The notes beneath the pieces were generated by a model, which saw only the letters and a program-made list of their open reading frames with translations, made no database searches and was not told the origin of the DNA. Of a stretch of 64,000 nt of DNA, positions 36,418 to 44,820 are shown piece by piece. The DNA lies in assembly GCA_903899945.1 (NCBI GenBank), contig CAIULA010000034.1:186001-250000 (forward strand). Direction: 5' to 3'. A program made the position numbers and the translations under genes. Origin of the DNA: an uncultured Alphaproteobacteria bacterium. GTDB lineage: Bacteria > Pseudomonadota > Alphaproteobacteria > Paracaedibacterales > CAIULA01. How positions within the stretch are numbered: the stretch's first letter is position 1; each line of letters begins with the position of its first letter.

Positions 36418-37319
36418 GCAGCTGCTTTTTGGATAATCTTAGTCTTGACAATCTTATCAAATTTCATATTACGTGGCCATTGGTTAATAACCAACCCTAA
36501 AAAGATTAACACGCTTGCGAAAATTGCTAATATCGACATTGACTCTCCAAGACATAGCCAACTTGAAACAATTGCAAAGACAGGTATTAACAAAGAGTAA
36601 GGGGCCACAACAGCTGGTGAATATAAACTTAAAAGTTTCCCCCATAGTGTTGCGCCTAACCAAGTTGCTATCCAGGCTGTATAAAGGGCACAAAATGCAC
36701 CATACCATGTAAGCTGCGCCCAAGTTTGTGCTAGGACATCTGTTCCTTCAAAAGTAAGGGAAAATCCTAACATCGGAAGAGGAGGGACAAGGCTTGTCCA
36801 AATAACAAGTGGAAACATATCAATAGGGCCGGCTTGTTTTGTAATAATATTTGAAATTGCCCAAAAGAATGCTGCAATAATCAATAGAAAAAAACCGACT
36901 AAGCTAGCAGTTCCATGGCTTTCAACGCCAATTAAAAAGATTCCTGTAAACGCAATTACCATCCCCAATATTTGATGAAATGTTACGCGCGATTTAAATA
37001 TTAGAATGGAAAGGATAATTGTAAAGAAAGCTTGGGTCTGCATAAGAAGAGAAGCAATTCCGGCAGAAACACCTAGGTATATTCCCAAAAACATAAGGGA
37101 AAACTTTGTAATACCAAGAGTAAAACCAATCCCTATAATGATCCAATTTGAGACAGGAGGCTTTTTAATAAAGAAAATGATGGGAAAACAGGCACAAAAA
37201 TAACGTATTCCTACAAACAAGAAAGGCGGCATTTCACCAAGTCCTGTTTTTACCATCACGAAATTAAACCCCCAGATACAAGCAACAAAAATAGCCGTGA
37301 GGATATGACGCAGTTCCAT
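36414..37319 (-). CDS. EamA/DMT-family transporter
   Basis: 301-residue drug/metabolite-type permease with about ten membrane helices in two EamA repeats (about 5-135 and 150-285). N-terminus LTAIFVACIWGFNFVMVKTG is typical, and the second repeat begins GFFLLIIAAFFWAISNIITK. Such proteins usually export amino acids or metabolites; related genes are numerous in intracellular alphaproteobacteria. Substrate unknown. Cotranscribed with the downstream maiA-like gene by a 4-nt overlap. Confidence 0.9.
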   Translation of the reverse strand: MELRHILTAIFVACIWGFNFVMVKTGLGEMPPFLFVGIRYFCACFPIIFFIKKPPVSNWIIIGIGFTLGITKFSLMFLGIYLGVSAGIASLLMQTQAFFTIILSILIFKSRVTFHQILGMVIAFTGIFLIGVESHGTASLVGFFLLIIAAFFWAISNIITKQAGPIDMFPLVIWTSLVPPLPMLGFSLTFEGTDVLAQTWAQLTWYGAFCALYTAWIATWLGATLWGKLLSLYSPAVVAPYSLLIPVFAIVSSWLCLGESMSILAIFASVLIFLGLVINQWPRNMKFDKIVKTKIIQKAAA

Positions 37320-37389
37320 GATGATAACAAAATTTTAAAGTAAACTATTTCATATATAGTCTCTTCTTTGTACTTTTACCAGGTGGTCA

Positions 37390-37500
37390 TTAAAATTTAT
37401 TAACCGCGCGATACAAATAAATCCATTTTCTATTCAGTTTGATATAGGTCTCATCTATGCACCAGCTGCTATTCACAGATTTTTTACAAATTTGAAAACG
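37390..37500 (-). pseudogene. IS6-type transposase remnant
   Basis: A minus-strand fragment of about 36 codons ending at TAA 37390 reads SSWCIDETYIKLNRKWIYLY then RAVNK. This is the first catalytic Asp block of IS6-family (IS26/IS240-like) DDE transposases (W-x-x-DETYIKVxGKWxYLYRAVDxxG). The rest of the transposase and the inverted repeats are gone. Upstream codons read as unrelated residues, suggesting a deletion join. Marks a decayed mobile element. Confidence 0.8.
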
Positions 37501-37594
37501 CTTTAAGTCCAGTAAAGTGTCGAGCGCATATAATTTAATTGATATAAAAATATATTTTTAATTTTAGTTAAATTATTTTTTTTGAGGGAACATT

Positions 37595-37880
37595 ATGAAA
37601 AAAAATATATTGTTAATAACAACAGCATCGTTATGTCTTGGCAATACTGCGTTTGCAGGAAAATCATCAGCTTAAGAAGCGAATTATTACCTGACAAAGT
37701 TATCAAAATTATTGAATATCTTGATGAGATTCCAGTATTAGAAGCACTTCTAAAATTCTCTGATGAATCAAAAATTCAAAAAACAAAAAAGACGTTGTTA
37801 CTCTGATACAAAGGAATAGAGATATTAATCTTGAAACAATAAGTGCCGAAAATTTAGCTGATGATATACGCGGTTATTAA
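37595..37880 (+). pseudogene. Broken gene for a small exported protein
   Basis: GAGGGAA precedes ATG 37595, which opens a textbook signal peptide (MKKNILLITTASLCLGN then TAFA) and hits TAA after 26 codons at 37673. The following DNA still reads as protein in other frames: LRSELLPDKVIKIIEYLDEI and KFSDESKIQKTKK, then in a third frame LIQRNRDINLETISAENLAD to a stop at 37880. At least two frame changes plus the stop are needed, so this is a decayed gene for a roughly 90-residue exported protein. No family recognised. Confidence 0.7.
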
Positions 37881-38042
37881 AATAGAGATACTTAGGTAGA
37901 TACGATGTTGATTCTTTAACGCGGTATCTACAAATTACAGGTTCGTCCCATCTGTTTCCATTAAGCTTAAAAGCCATTTTTTTTATGATTAATTTGGCTC
38001 TGCAGTGGCAGATTAGGAGATAAGAAGGGACGTTCTATGTTT

Positions 38043-39065
38043 TCACAAATAATCTTTTATCAAATTTTCTGCAATTTGAATAGCATTTAAGGCTGCTCCT
38101 TTGCGGACATTATCAGCAACAATCCAAAGAGAGAGGCCGTTTGGAACCGTTTTATCTTTACGCAAACGACTTACAAAAACGTCATCTTCACCGGCGATTT
38201 CAATAGGTGTTGCATAAAGATGTTCTTCCGGATTATCGATAACCTTAATTCCAGGAGCGCTTTTTAGCTTTTTTAGTGCCTCATTTATACAGATTTCAGA
38301 TTCAAACTCAACGTTTGCAGAAACAGCATGTCCAACAAATACAGGAACCCTTACGCATGTAGCTGTTAGCTCAATTCTGGGATCAAGAATTTTCCGGGTT
38401 TCGACTTTCATTTTCCATTCTTCTTTGGTGTATCCGTCTTCTAAGAAGGAATCTATGTGAGGAATGACGTTAAAGGCAATTGGCTTTGTAAATTTACGAG
38501 GTTCCATCAAATCGTTTACAAAAACGCCGCGGCTTTGTTCAAAAAGCTCATCAAGCCCTTCTTTACCGGCACCTGAAACGGATTGGTACGTTGAAACAAC
38601 AACACGCTTGATGCGGGCTATATCATGGAGGGGTTTTAAAGCCATGAGCAATTGAATCGTTGAACAGTTTGGATTTGCTATGATCTTACGTTTGTGAAAA
38701 TCTTTAATGTCTTGAAGATTGATCTCGGGAATAATTAACGGAACATCGTCGTCCATTCTGAAATAAGACGTATTATCGATTACAACGCACCCCAATGCTG
38801 CAGCCTTAGGAGCATACTCTGCAGAAATCTTTCCACCTGGAGAAAACAACGCAATGTTACATTTGGAAAAATCAAAAGTGCTAAGGGGCTGTACAGTTAA
38901 AATATCTTTTTCACCATAAGAGATTTGTTTTCCAACCGAACGGTCTGAAGCAACTGCGAAAATATTGTGATTTTGGAAACCTCGTTCTTCGAGAATGCTG
39001 AGCATTGCTCTTCCAACGTTTCCAGTAGCGCCAACCACGGCAATTTTACAGAGTCCCTTTTTCAT
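38043..39065 (-). CDS. asd: Aspartate-semialdehyde dehydrogenase
   Basis: 340-residue NADP enzyme that reduces aspartyl phosphate to the semialdehyde, the branch point to lysine, diaminopimelate (cell wall), threonine and methionine. Rossmann motif VVGATGNVGRAMLSIL at the N-terminus. Catalytic Cys in NPNCSTIQLLMAL, ending VSTYQSVSGAGKEGLDEL. The substrate-binding region EEWKMKVETRKIL and the C-terminal IVADNVRKGAALNAIQIAE are intact. Stands alone. Confidence 0.96.
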   Translation of the reverse strand: MKKGLCKIAVVGATGNVGRAMLSILEERGFQNHNIFAVASDRSVGKQISYGEKDILTVQPLSTFDFSKCNIALFSPGGKISAEYAPKAAALGCVVIDNTSYFRMDDDVPLIIPEINLQDIKDFHKRKIIANPNCSTIQLLMALKPLHDIARIKRVVVSTYQSVSGAGKEGLDELFEQSRGVFVNDLMEPRKFTKPIAFNVIPHIDSFLEDGYTKEEWKMKVETRKILDPRIELTATCVRVPVFVGHAVSANVEFESEICINEALKKLKSAPGIKVIDNPEEHLYATPIEIAGEDDVFVSRLRKDKTVPNGLSLWIVADNVRKGAALNAIQIAENLIKDYL

Positions 39066-39196
39066 ACAGGTGCTAATTTTTCAAAGATTGAATGATAATC
39101 TCTACTTAGCATTGTGCTTGGGGTAATTACAATAAAGAATACAAAAAGACAAACTTTTAAAAATTTGCCTTGCTTTTATTGAGCCGATGGAAATGG

Positions 39197-39958
39197 CTAA
39201 AATTGATAAGCCAAACCGACTTTGATAATATGAGCGGTGTATTTTAAACTTTGATTATCATTGTTGCTAAAGCCACCACTATTATAATTTGCAGTTTGAG
39301 TGAGTTTCGTGCCTGGATTATAATTGTATTCAATACGTGCCAAAATATTATCGAAGGCTTTTTCTAAACCAACGCCTGGCACAATGACCATTTTTGTTTT
39401 TGTCGCTGTGAAAGTTGGACTTCCTGCGAAGCTTCCAGCTGTACTTCCTGGAGGGCTGGAAATATTTCCACCTGAACTTTGATGCAGAGCTTTATCGCGG
39501 CTAAATTCTAGCCCAACTTTACCATAAGCCATCATCGAGTTAGCAAATATCAGACCAAAACGAGGTCCGACTCCAAAGGCAAGGCCACGCTTATATTCAG
39601 AAGAAAATGGCCATTGACTTCCATCGCTTGCTGTTAAATTACCTGTTTTCATTTTGTTTGTTGTGTCGTCGTCTTGGACGGTGACTTCTCCACCTAGATA
39701 AAAGCCATTCATGTTATGTCCGTAACCACCCATTAGACCGTAAACAAAGCCATTGATTTTATTTTTATAGGAGGAATTAATAAAACCAGGTTGCACGGTT
39801 TGTCCACCACCGGAACTATTTTCAAGAACAGAGTCTGTAACTGTTTTTTGGATGTATCCTCCCTCAGCGCCAAGGTAAAACCCATTAAAGAGAGTATTGG
39901 CCTTAGCTAGGCTAATACTTGATACTGTAGCTAAAAGAGAAAGTATGGTTTTCTTCAT
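39197..39958 (-). CDS. Outer-membrane beta-barrel protein
   Basis: 253 residues. Signal peptide (MKKTILSLLATVSSISLAKA), then GFYLGAEGGYIQKTV, the start of an eight-stranded OmpA/Omp25-like barrel. Alternating strands end GPRFGLIF, YGKVGLEFSRD, GVGLEKAFDNILARIEYNY and the C-terminal IIKVGLAYQF, whose terminal Phe is the BAM signal. Gly/Ser-rich loops (SSGGGQTVQPG, SGGNISSPPGSTAGSFAG) would be surface-exposed. Similar small barrels are major surface proteins of intracellular alphaproteobacteria. Lies just downstream of the four exported paralogues on the same strand. Confidence 0.85.
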   Translation of the reverse strand: MKKTILSLLATVSSISLAKANTLFNGFYLGAEGGYIQKTVTDSVLENSSGGGQTVQPGFINSSYKNKINGFVYGLMGGYGHNMNGFYLGGEVTVQDDDTTNKMKTGNLTASDGSQWPFSSEYKRGLAFGVGPRFGLIFANSMMAYGKVGLEFSRDKALHQSSGGNISSPPGSTAGSFAGSPTFTATKTKMVIVPGVGLEKAFDNILARIEYNYNPGTKLTQTANYNSGGFSNNDNQSLKYTAHIIKVGLAYQF

Positions 39959-40101
39959 AACTCAAACCTTTTATTACATTATTCATGTAATTTAAATATA
40001 ACTGAAAAAGGTTTATAATCCATTAATAAATTTTATTTATTAATGGATTATGCAAATGTGTTCCTGCAAGATTTATGTTAGGTGAGTATAAAATACTCAA
40101 T

Positions 40102-40920
40102 CTACATGTCTGAATTAGTATTATTGGTGATAGTTGAGCTAATTGATTTTCTTCTTCCAGAAGAAGATGAGAGCTGTGCAGTAAGAAGACTGTGCTGAGC
40201 TCCCAACCTTTTTAAAGATTCAATAACTTGGGGATAGGATGCTACCTGATCTTCTTCCCATGCCTTAACATCAACTGCACTGTCTGTAATAACTCCATGT
40301 CTATAAAGATCGATAATACCTTCAAAAAGTTCTTCTCCAATCTTAGCAGTTGCTAAGAGATATGCTGATCCTGATGAAATTCCATCTTTTCTTGCTTCTT
40401 CAATAGCCAGAAATCTTGCTGTTGCTGGTTTAAGAGCGTCAAAAAGCGCTTCGGCAATTTGATTAGCTTTTTTACTGGAAAAATCGCAAGATCTTACATC
40501 TGAGTTCAGTAAAACTGTATTTTGAAGTGCATATGTAAAGGCTGAGCGTTTTTCATCGACACTTTTCCCAGGAAATAAATCTAAAGTTTTTCGGGCAACT
40601 TGCTTGAAAAACCAATTTTCTTTACTCTCTAAAAACCAATTTTCTTTACTCTCTGTAACGTTTTCTAGAAATGACGTTACATATTGAAAGCAGCCATGAC
40701 TTGTATTTTGAGGTTCTAGGGCTTGGCAAATTGCATCAGCACTAAATACAAATTTAATTTTTGGAACAGTGAATTGATTTGCTCTATGGGTGGTGTAACC
40801 ATAATCTAATCCAGCTCTCCAGTGGTTATTTTCAGAGCTGGCAGAGGCCATTGTATTTATCATAGTTGATAGAACAGCGACAGCTGTAAGCATTTTTAAG
40901 GGTTTCACGAATTTCTCCAT
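40102..40920 (-). CDS. Exported paralogous protein 1 of the four-gene array
   Basis: 272 residues, no family recognised. N-terminal signal-like segment (LKMLTAVAVLSTMINTMASA). Shared family features: DYGYTTHRANQFTVPKIKF near the N-terminus (GY block), a middle helical part with LFPGKSVDEKRSAFTYAL, an EEARKDGISSG block, and the C-terminal YPQVIESLKRLGAQHSLLT. Ser-rich tail. It contains an exact 24-bp tandem duplication (40607-40654) giving two copies of ESKENWF. The most divergent member of the array. Location outside the cytoplasm is inferred from the signal. Confidence 0.75.
   Translation of the reverse strand: MEKFVKPLKMLTAVAVLSTMINTMASASSENNHWRAGLDYGYTTHRANQFTVPKIKFVFSADAICQALEPQNTSHGCFQYVTSFLENVTESKENWFLESKENWFFKQVARKTLDLFPGKSVDEKRSAFTYALQNTVLLNSDVRSCDFSSKKANQIAEALFDALKPATARFLAIEEARKDGISSGSAYLLATAKIGEELFEGIIDLYRHGVITDSAVDVKAWEEDQVASYPQVIESLKRLGAQHSLLTAQLSSSSGRRKSISSTITNNTNSDM
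40607..40654. repeat. Exact 24-bp tandem duplication inside an exported-protein gene
   Basis: The 24 bases at 40607-40630 are repeated exactly at 40631-40654. In frame it duplicates the eight residues ESKENWFL/F. Perfect identity suggests a recent slippage event, which can vary in copy number between strains. Confidence 0.9.
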
Positions 40921-41143
40921 AATTCAAATCACACCACGAACTGTGGTGATTGGTTCTAAATATTCTTATTCTTTATATTTATGCGCAAGAAGGCATATTT
41001 TTTAATTGTAAATATATATACTTTTTTGAATAAAGAAACAATATTAATTTGCCAATTAATTAGATACATTTTAATTAAAATTAAACTGTATTTTTGTTAA
41101 TTACTAAATGATAGATGATTAACGAATGCAGGTTCTAAGAAAG

Positions 41144-41172
41144 AGCATGAATTCATTTAATGAATTCATGCT
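41144..41172. terminator. Long perfect inverted repeat after paralogue 2
   Basis: Two 14-bp arms (AGCATGAATTCATT and AATGAATTCATGCT) around a single T. On the minus strand it lies 20 nt after the stop of the 41193-41984 gene and is followed by TCTTTCTTA. Probably a terminator; the U-tract is interrupted. Confidence 0.6.
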
Positions 41173-41192
41173 TTGTGCCTTAGCTTAGGATA

Positions 41193-41984
41193 TTAGTAGA
41201 GTTTTCTAGGTAACTTTCTTTTGGACGCAAGTGTAGCAACAAGAGTGCTCTGAAGAATTCCCATTCTTTTTAAAGATTCAATAATTTCGGGGTAGGATGC
41301 AGTTGGGTTTGTTGTCAGTTTTTCAACATCAATCTCACTGTCATTAAGAATCCCATCCTGATAAAGAGCAATCATCTGATTAGCAAACTCTATGAAAGGT
41401 CTTGCTTTTTCTTCTCTTGCTGCTCTTCCTTCTTCAACTCCGGCCTTTCTCGCTTCTTCAATGAATCTGTTACGGGCTTCAAGGGCTCTCTGAGCAGCTT
41501 CTATTTCCTCAACGATTGGTTTAAGTTGGTCATAAACTGAACGGGCTAATGAAGTTTGCATGGCAGGCGTGATATCATCTCTCTTGAATTGAAAATTCCT
41601 TACAGATATTACTAAATTATCTCTAGTAACCTTTGTGTCTAGCACTTCCAGAAAAAGGGCTTTTCTTGCATCGGCATTACTTCCTGGAAACTTATCTCTG
41701 ATTTTGATAACAGTATCCAGTAAAAACTTTTTTACAGGTTTGGCTGATGAAGTTGCCCAAAGAGTCCATGCACCTTTTTCTGGGTCAAAATGACGATTGA
41801 GGACACGGGAGACAGTATCGCGTGTAAAAGTAAAAGAATCATTACTTCCATCTCCAGTTCCCTTTATATAACCATAACGGTGCATATTTTCTAATGTATC
41901 CTTATCTTGGTCACTTACGGATGCCGACGCGCTTGCAATGGTTGATGCAACAATAGCAACCATTAGTAAACTTAATAAATTCAT
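41193..41984 (-). CDS. Exported paralogous protein 2 of the four-gene array
   Basis: 263 residues with signal peptide (MNLLSLLMVAIVASTIASA). Family blocks: MHRYGYIKGTGDGSNDSFTF (GY block then FTFTRDTVSRVLNRHFDPEKG), KFPGSNADARKALFLEVL, EEARKAGVEEGRAAREEKA, IALYQDGILNDSEIDVEKL, and the C-terminal YPEIIESLKRMGILQSTL. No catalytic motif recognised. Predicted largely helical. Followed by a long inverted repeat (41144-41172). Function unknown. Confidence 0.78.
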   Translation of the reverse strand: MNLLSLLMVAIVASTIASASASVSDQDKDTLENMHRYGYIKGTGDGSNDSFTFTRDTVSRVLNRHFDPEKGAWTLWATSSAKPVKKFLLDTVIKIRDKFPGSNADARKALFLEVLDTKVTRDNLVISVRNFQFKRDDITPAMQTSLARSVYDQLKPIVEEIEAAQRALEARNRFIEEARKAGVEEGRAAREEKARPFIEFANQMIALYQDGILNDSEIDVEKLTTNPTASYPEIIESLKRMGILQSTLVATLASKRKLPRKLY

Positions 41985-42349
41985 GATTTCTCCAAAATTT
42001 CAGTTGTTAATAGATGTAAAGTAGAATTTAATCTTTATACACGGATATAAATATTTTTTGTACTGTTATTTTGTAATTGAAATGAATATTCAAGACTATT
42101 TAAAGCGGGGGGATAAAAATGGCAAAGGTTAGGATGAGTTAGTTGTTCTACAAGATATACAAGATCTTTCCGGATCGCTGCGGCTTAGGCTCGCGATTGA
42201 CGATAAACCTTTTAAAAAGGTTGATTGTATCACTTTAAAGACACTAGATCTAGCAATGATTTTCCTTGGTTTTTTAAGGAAAAGCACTCCATTAGGTTAT
42301 TTATTTTCCCAATATTCGGTTGGGTCGCATAAGGTTGCGTGACCCAATA
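41985..42349. other. Intergenic region with hairpins, partly duplicated downstream of paralogue 4
   Basis: No gene seen. Contains AACCTTTT/AAAAGGTT (42206-42222), a TTTTCCTTG ... AAGGAAA hairpin near 42259-42287, and GGGTC ... GACCC with flanks TTGGGTCGCA/TTGCGTGACCCAA at about 42319-42347, just past the stop of paralogue 3. The TTTTCCTTG-TTTTTT-AAGGAARAGCA stretch and the following ATTTATTTT ... AATATT recur after paralogue 4 (43469-43535), showing that the duplicated unit included its 3' flank. Confidence 0.55.
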
Positions 42350-43324
42350 CTATTTGCCGTCAAAGTCTATCCTGACGGGTTTTATTGTTGAAATTGGTGT
42401 GCTAGTTGAAGGAGTGCCAGAATAGGCGCTGGATGCTGGTGTTCTAGCAGGCGTTGAAGCTACTGATTTAGCAGGTGTACTCATTGCTGATCTAGATGGA
42501 GAGCTTGCTTCTCTTGTCAGTCTTGCAAGTTCACCTGTCAGGGCGGAATGCTTAGCTCCTAATCTTTTCAAAGATTCAATGATTTTAGGATAAACTGTTT
42601 CAACAGCGGCACCAGTGTCAACGGTACTATCGTCAAGAACACCATCCTCATAAAGGCCAATCATTTTCTTGCTGAAATCAATAGCTGGTTCGGCAAGTCT
42701 TTTGTTTGATTCCGTTGCAAAGGCAACACCAGCTTCATGTGCACTTTGAATGGCAGCGCTTCGTGCTTGTGTTCGTAATGAAATTCTAGAATTTGCATCT
42801 CTAACAGCCTGAGTGTCTTTAAGTGCATCAAAAAGAGCTGTCGCACCATTATCTGACATTGAATCTGTTGGGGCTAACATTTTGTCGAAGCCAAGAGTGT
42901 TAACGCCAACAATAACAGCAGAACCTTCTTTTTGACTGAGGGCATTTATGAAAAGCTGTTTTTTCTGTTCAGCGTTGTCCCCTGGAAACTTTTCCAGCGT
43001 TTTACTAACAATATCTTTTAACAGTTTTTTTATGTTTTTGGTCGAAGGTTTCTTATGTGTATCAGACATTTTTTCTGTATCAAATCTGGGGTCCAGGATG
43101 TTAACAATGACCTGAGGGGTAAAGGTGAATTTATCAACAACAGCTCCATTTCCAAGTGAGCCTGGTTTATACTGATATCCATAATGTTCTATGTTTCTTG
43201 TCGTATCGAGATCTTGTTGAGCTAATCTTGGATCTGCTACAAGTGTTACCGTTGAAGCAACAGAGGGCAATAGAGTTGCCATTGATAAAAGTACTGCTAT
43301 TATAAGTGTTTTTGATAATTTCAT
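42350..43324 (-). CDS. Exported paralogous protein 3 of the four-gene array
   Basis: About 324 residues from ATG 43324; GGGG lies upstream and MKLSKTLIIAVLLSMATLLP is the signal peptide (an upstream start adds four residues). Family blocks: NIEHYGYQYKPGSLGNGAVV, FTFTPQVIVNILDPRFDTEK, KFPGDNAEQKKQLFINAL, NGATALFDALKDTQAV, SAAIQSAHEAGVAFATESNK, MIGLYEDGVLDDSTVDT and YPKIIESLKRLGAKHSALTG. The C-terminal tail is Ser/Thr/Pro-rich and low in complexity. The central block is nearly identical at DNA level to paralogue 4. No known domain. Confidence 0.8.
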   Translation of the reverse strand: MKLSKTLIIAVLLSMATLLPSVASTVTLVADPRLAQQDLDTTRNIEHYGYQYKPGSLGNGAVVDKFTFTPQVIVNILDPRFDTEKMSDTHKKPSTKNIKKLLKDIVSKTLEKFPGDNAEQKKQLFINALSQKEGSAVIVGVNTLGFDKMLAPTDSMSDNGATALFDALKDTQAVRDANSRISLRTQARSAAIQSAHEAGVAFATESNKRLAEPAIDFSKKMIGLYEDGVLDDSTVDTGAAVETVYPKIIESLKRLGAKHSALTGELARLTREASSPSRSAMSTPAKSVASTPARTPASSAYSGTPSTSTPISTIKPVRIDFDGK

Positions 43325-43603
43325 TGTTTTCCCCAAATTTTAGCCATACCATAAATTTTACATATGAAAGCTTTGTCTTCTACAAATGACTTTAATCTCT
43401 ATTCATTAAAAAAACGTTAAAAGTGCGCCTTAAAGTCCTTAATTTACTTTGTTAACAGCGGCACAACAAATTACTTTTCCTTGTTTTTTCAAGGAAGAGC
43501 ATTGTGTTATGACATTTATTTTTTAAATATTGGGTTAAGCGGTATAATGCCGGATGATACCGATTATTCGTCATTCCCAAATATTGAGTCAGATGTTGGC
43601 CTC

Positions 43604-43619
43604 ACAACTAATTAGTTGT
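43604..43619. terminator. 16-bp palindrome at the end of paralogue 4
   Basis: ACAACTAATTAGTTGT is a perfect palindrome overlapping the stop codon of the 43612-44568 gene. A second inverted repeat, CGGTAT ... ATACCG, lies at about 43541-43562. Possibly part of the transcript end; no clear U-tract. Confidence 0.35.
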
Positions 43620-44568
43620 CGTTATTCGTTGTGGAAACTGCTGAAGGTGTTAAAGGCGGAAAGGGTATAGGGGAGATCCTGCGTGCTGGTGTATTAGGTT
43701 CTGAAGCCGTTTCTTGTCTAACAGGTGTAGTCGGCGTTGATCTATATGGAGATTGTCTTTCTTTTCTCAGTCTTGCAAGTTCACCTGTCAGTGCAGAGTG
43801 CTGAGCCCCTAATCTTTTCAAAGATTCAATGATTTTAGGATAAACTATTTCAGCAGCGGCACTAGTGTCAACGGTATGATCGCTAAGAACACCATCCTCA
43901 TAAAGGCCAATCATTTTATGGCTGAAATCAATAGACGCTTCGGCAAGTCTTTTGTTTGATTCCGTTGCAAAGGCAACACCAGCTTCACGTGCACTTTGAA
44001 TAGCAGCGCTTCGTGCTTGTGTTCGTGCTGAAATTCTAGAATTTGCATCCGTGACAGCCTGAGTGTCTTTAAGTGCATCAAAAAGAGCTGTCGCGCCATT
44101 ATCTGACATTGCATCTGTTGGGGCTGATTTTTTGTTGAAGCCAAGTGCTGTAACTTCAACAACAACAGGGCCTTTCTCTTGTAAGGCTGCTATCATAATT
44201 GGCAAATTACTGTTAGTTGCATCGCCGTTAAACTTAGCCAAAGCCTTTGTTACAATGGCTTGAATAAGTTTCTTTGTGTTTTGAGCAGACGTTGGATCTT
44301 TTGCTTTAGATACCGTATCCGGATTAAATCTAGGGTCCATAACTGTAACGACAACTTCTGGAGTAATGGTCAATTTATCGATATTCGCCCCTTTAAAGAG
44401 TGTACTGTTATATGTATATCCAAAATGTTCTATGTTTCTGGTTGTGTCTTGATGCTGAAAGTCTAATCTTGGATGTGCGATTGGACCTGATGTTGAGGCA
44501 ATAGCAGGTATCACGCTTGCAGCGATTAATAACAGTGTTGTGGTTGCAAGTATTTTTGATAATTTCAT
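43612..44568 (-). CDS. Exported paralogous protein 4 of the four-gene array
   Basis: About 318 residues from ATG 44568, chosen because GGAGGAAG precedes it and MKLSKILATTTLLLIAASVI is a signal peptide. Family blocks: NIEHFGYTYNSTLFKGANID, TITPEVVVTVMDPRFNPD, NGATALFDALKDTQAV, SAAIQSAREAGVAFATESNK, MIGLYEDGVLSDHTVDT and YPKIIESLKRLGAQHSALTG. The tail is Pro/Thr/Ser-rich (TPARRISPIPFPPLTPS). First gene of the leftward array by direction of transcription. Function unknown. Confidence 0.8.
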   Translation of the reverse strand: MKLSKILATTTLLLIAASVIPAIASTSGPIAHPRLDFQHQDTTRNIEHFGYTYNSTLFKGANIDKLTITPEVVVTVMDPRFNPDTVSKAKDPTSAQNTKKLIQAIVTKALAKFNGDATNSNLPIMIAALQEKGPVVVEVTALGFNKKSAPTDAMSDNGATALFDALKDTQAVTDANSRISARTQARSAAIQSAREAGVAFATESNKRLAEASIDFSHKMIGLYEDGVLSDHTVDTSAAAEIVYPKIIESLKRLGAQHSALTGELARLRKERQSPYRSTPTTPVRQETASEPNTPARRISPIPFPPLTPSAVSTTNNDN

Positions 44569-44820
44569 GACTTCCTCCAAAACTTTAACCACAGTGCACA
44601 TCCTGGGCAAAGCAAATTTTATCTTTGTAAATTTGATAGTAATAATATTTTTATTAACAAAGCGTTAAATTTGATCAAATCTTATTAATAAAACAAATTT
44701 TCTAATCTAATTTGCGATGGCTTCTAACTTTGAGCCAAGCAAACTCTAGAGGAATTTTAAAAAGATTTTTGCTAAGCTAGAAATTAGCAGTTAACAAAAC
44801 TTTTATTAGTACAGGATTTT

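Noticed and set aside
42661-44165. Matching minus-strand alternative-frame ORFs (42661-42849 and 43911-44165) that encode similar peptides inside paralogues 3 and 4
   Set aside because: Their similarity is a by-product of the nearly identical central DNA block; no ribosome-binding site or conservation independent of the main frame is visible, so dual coding is not supported.
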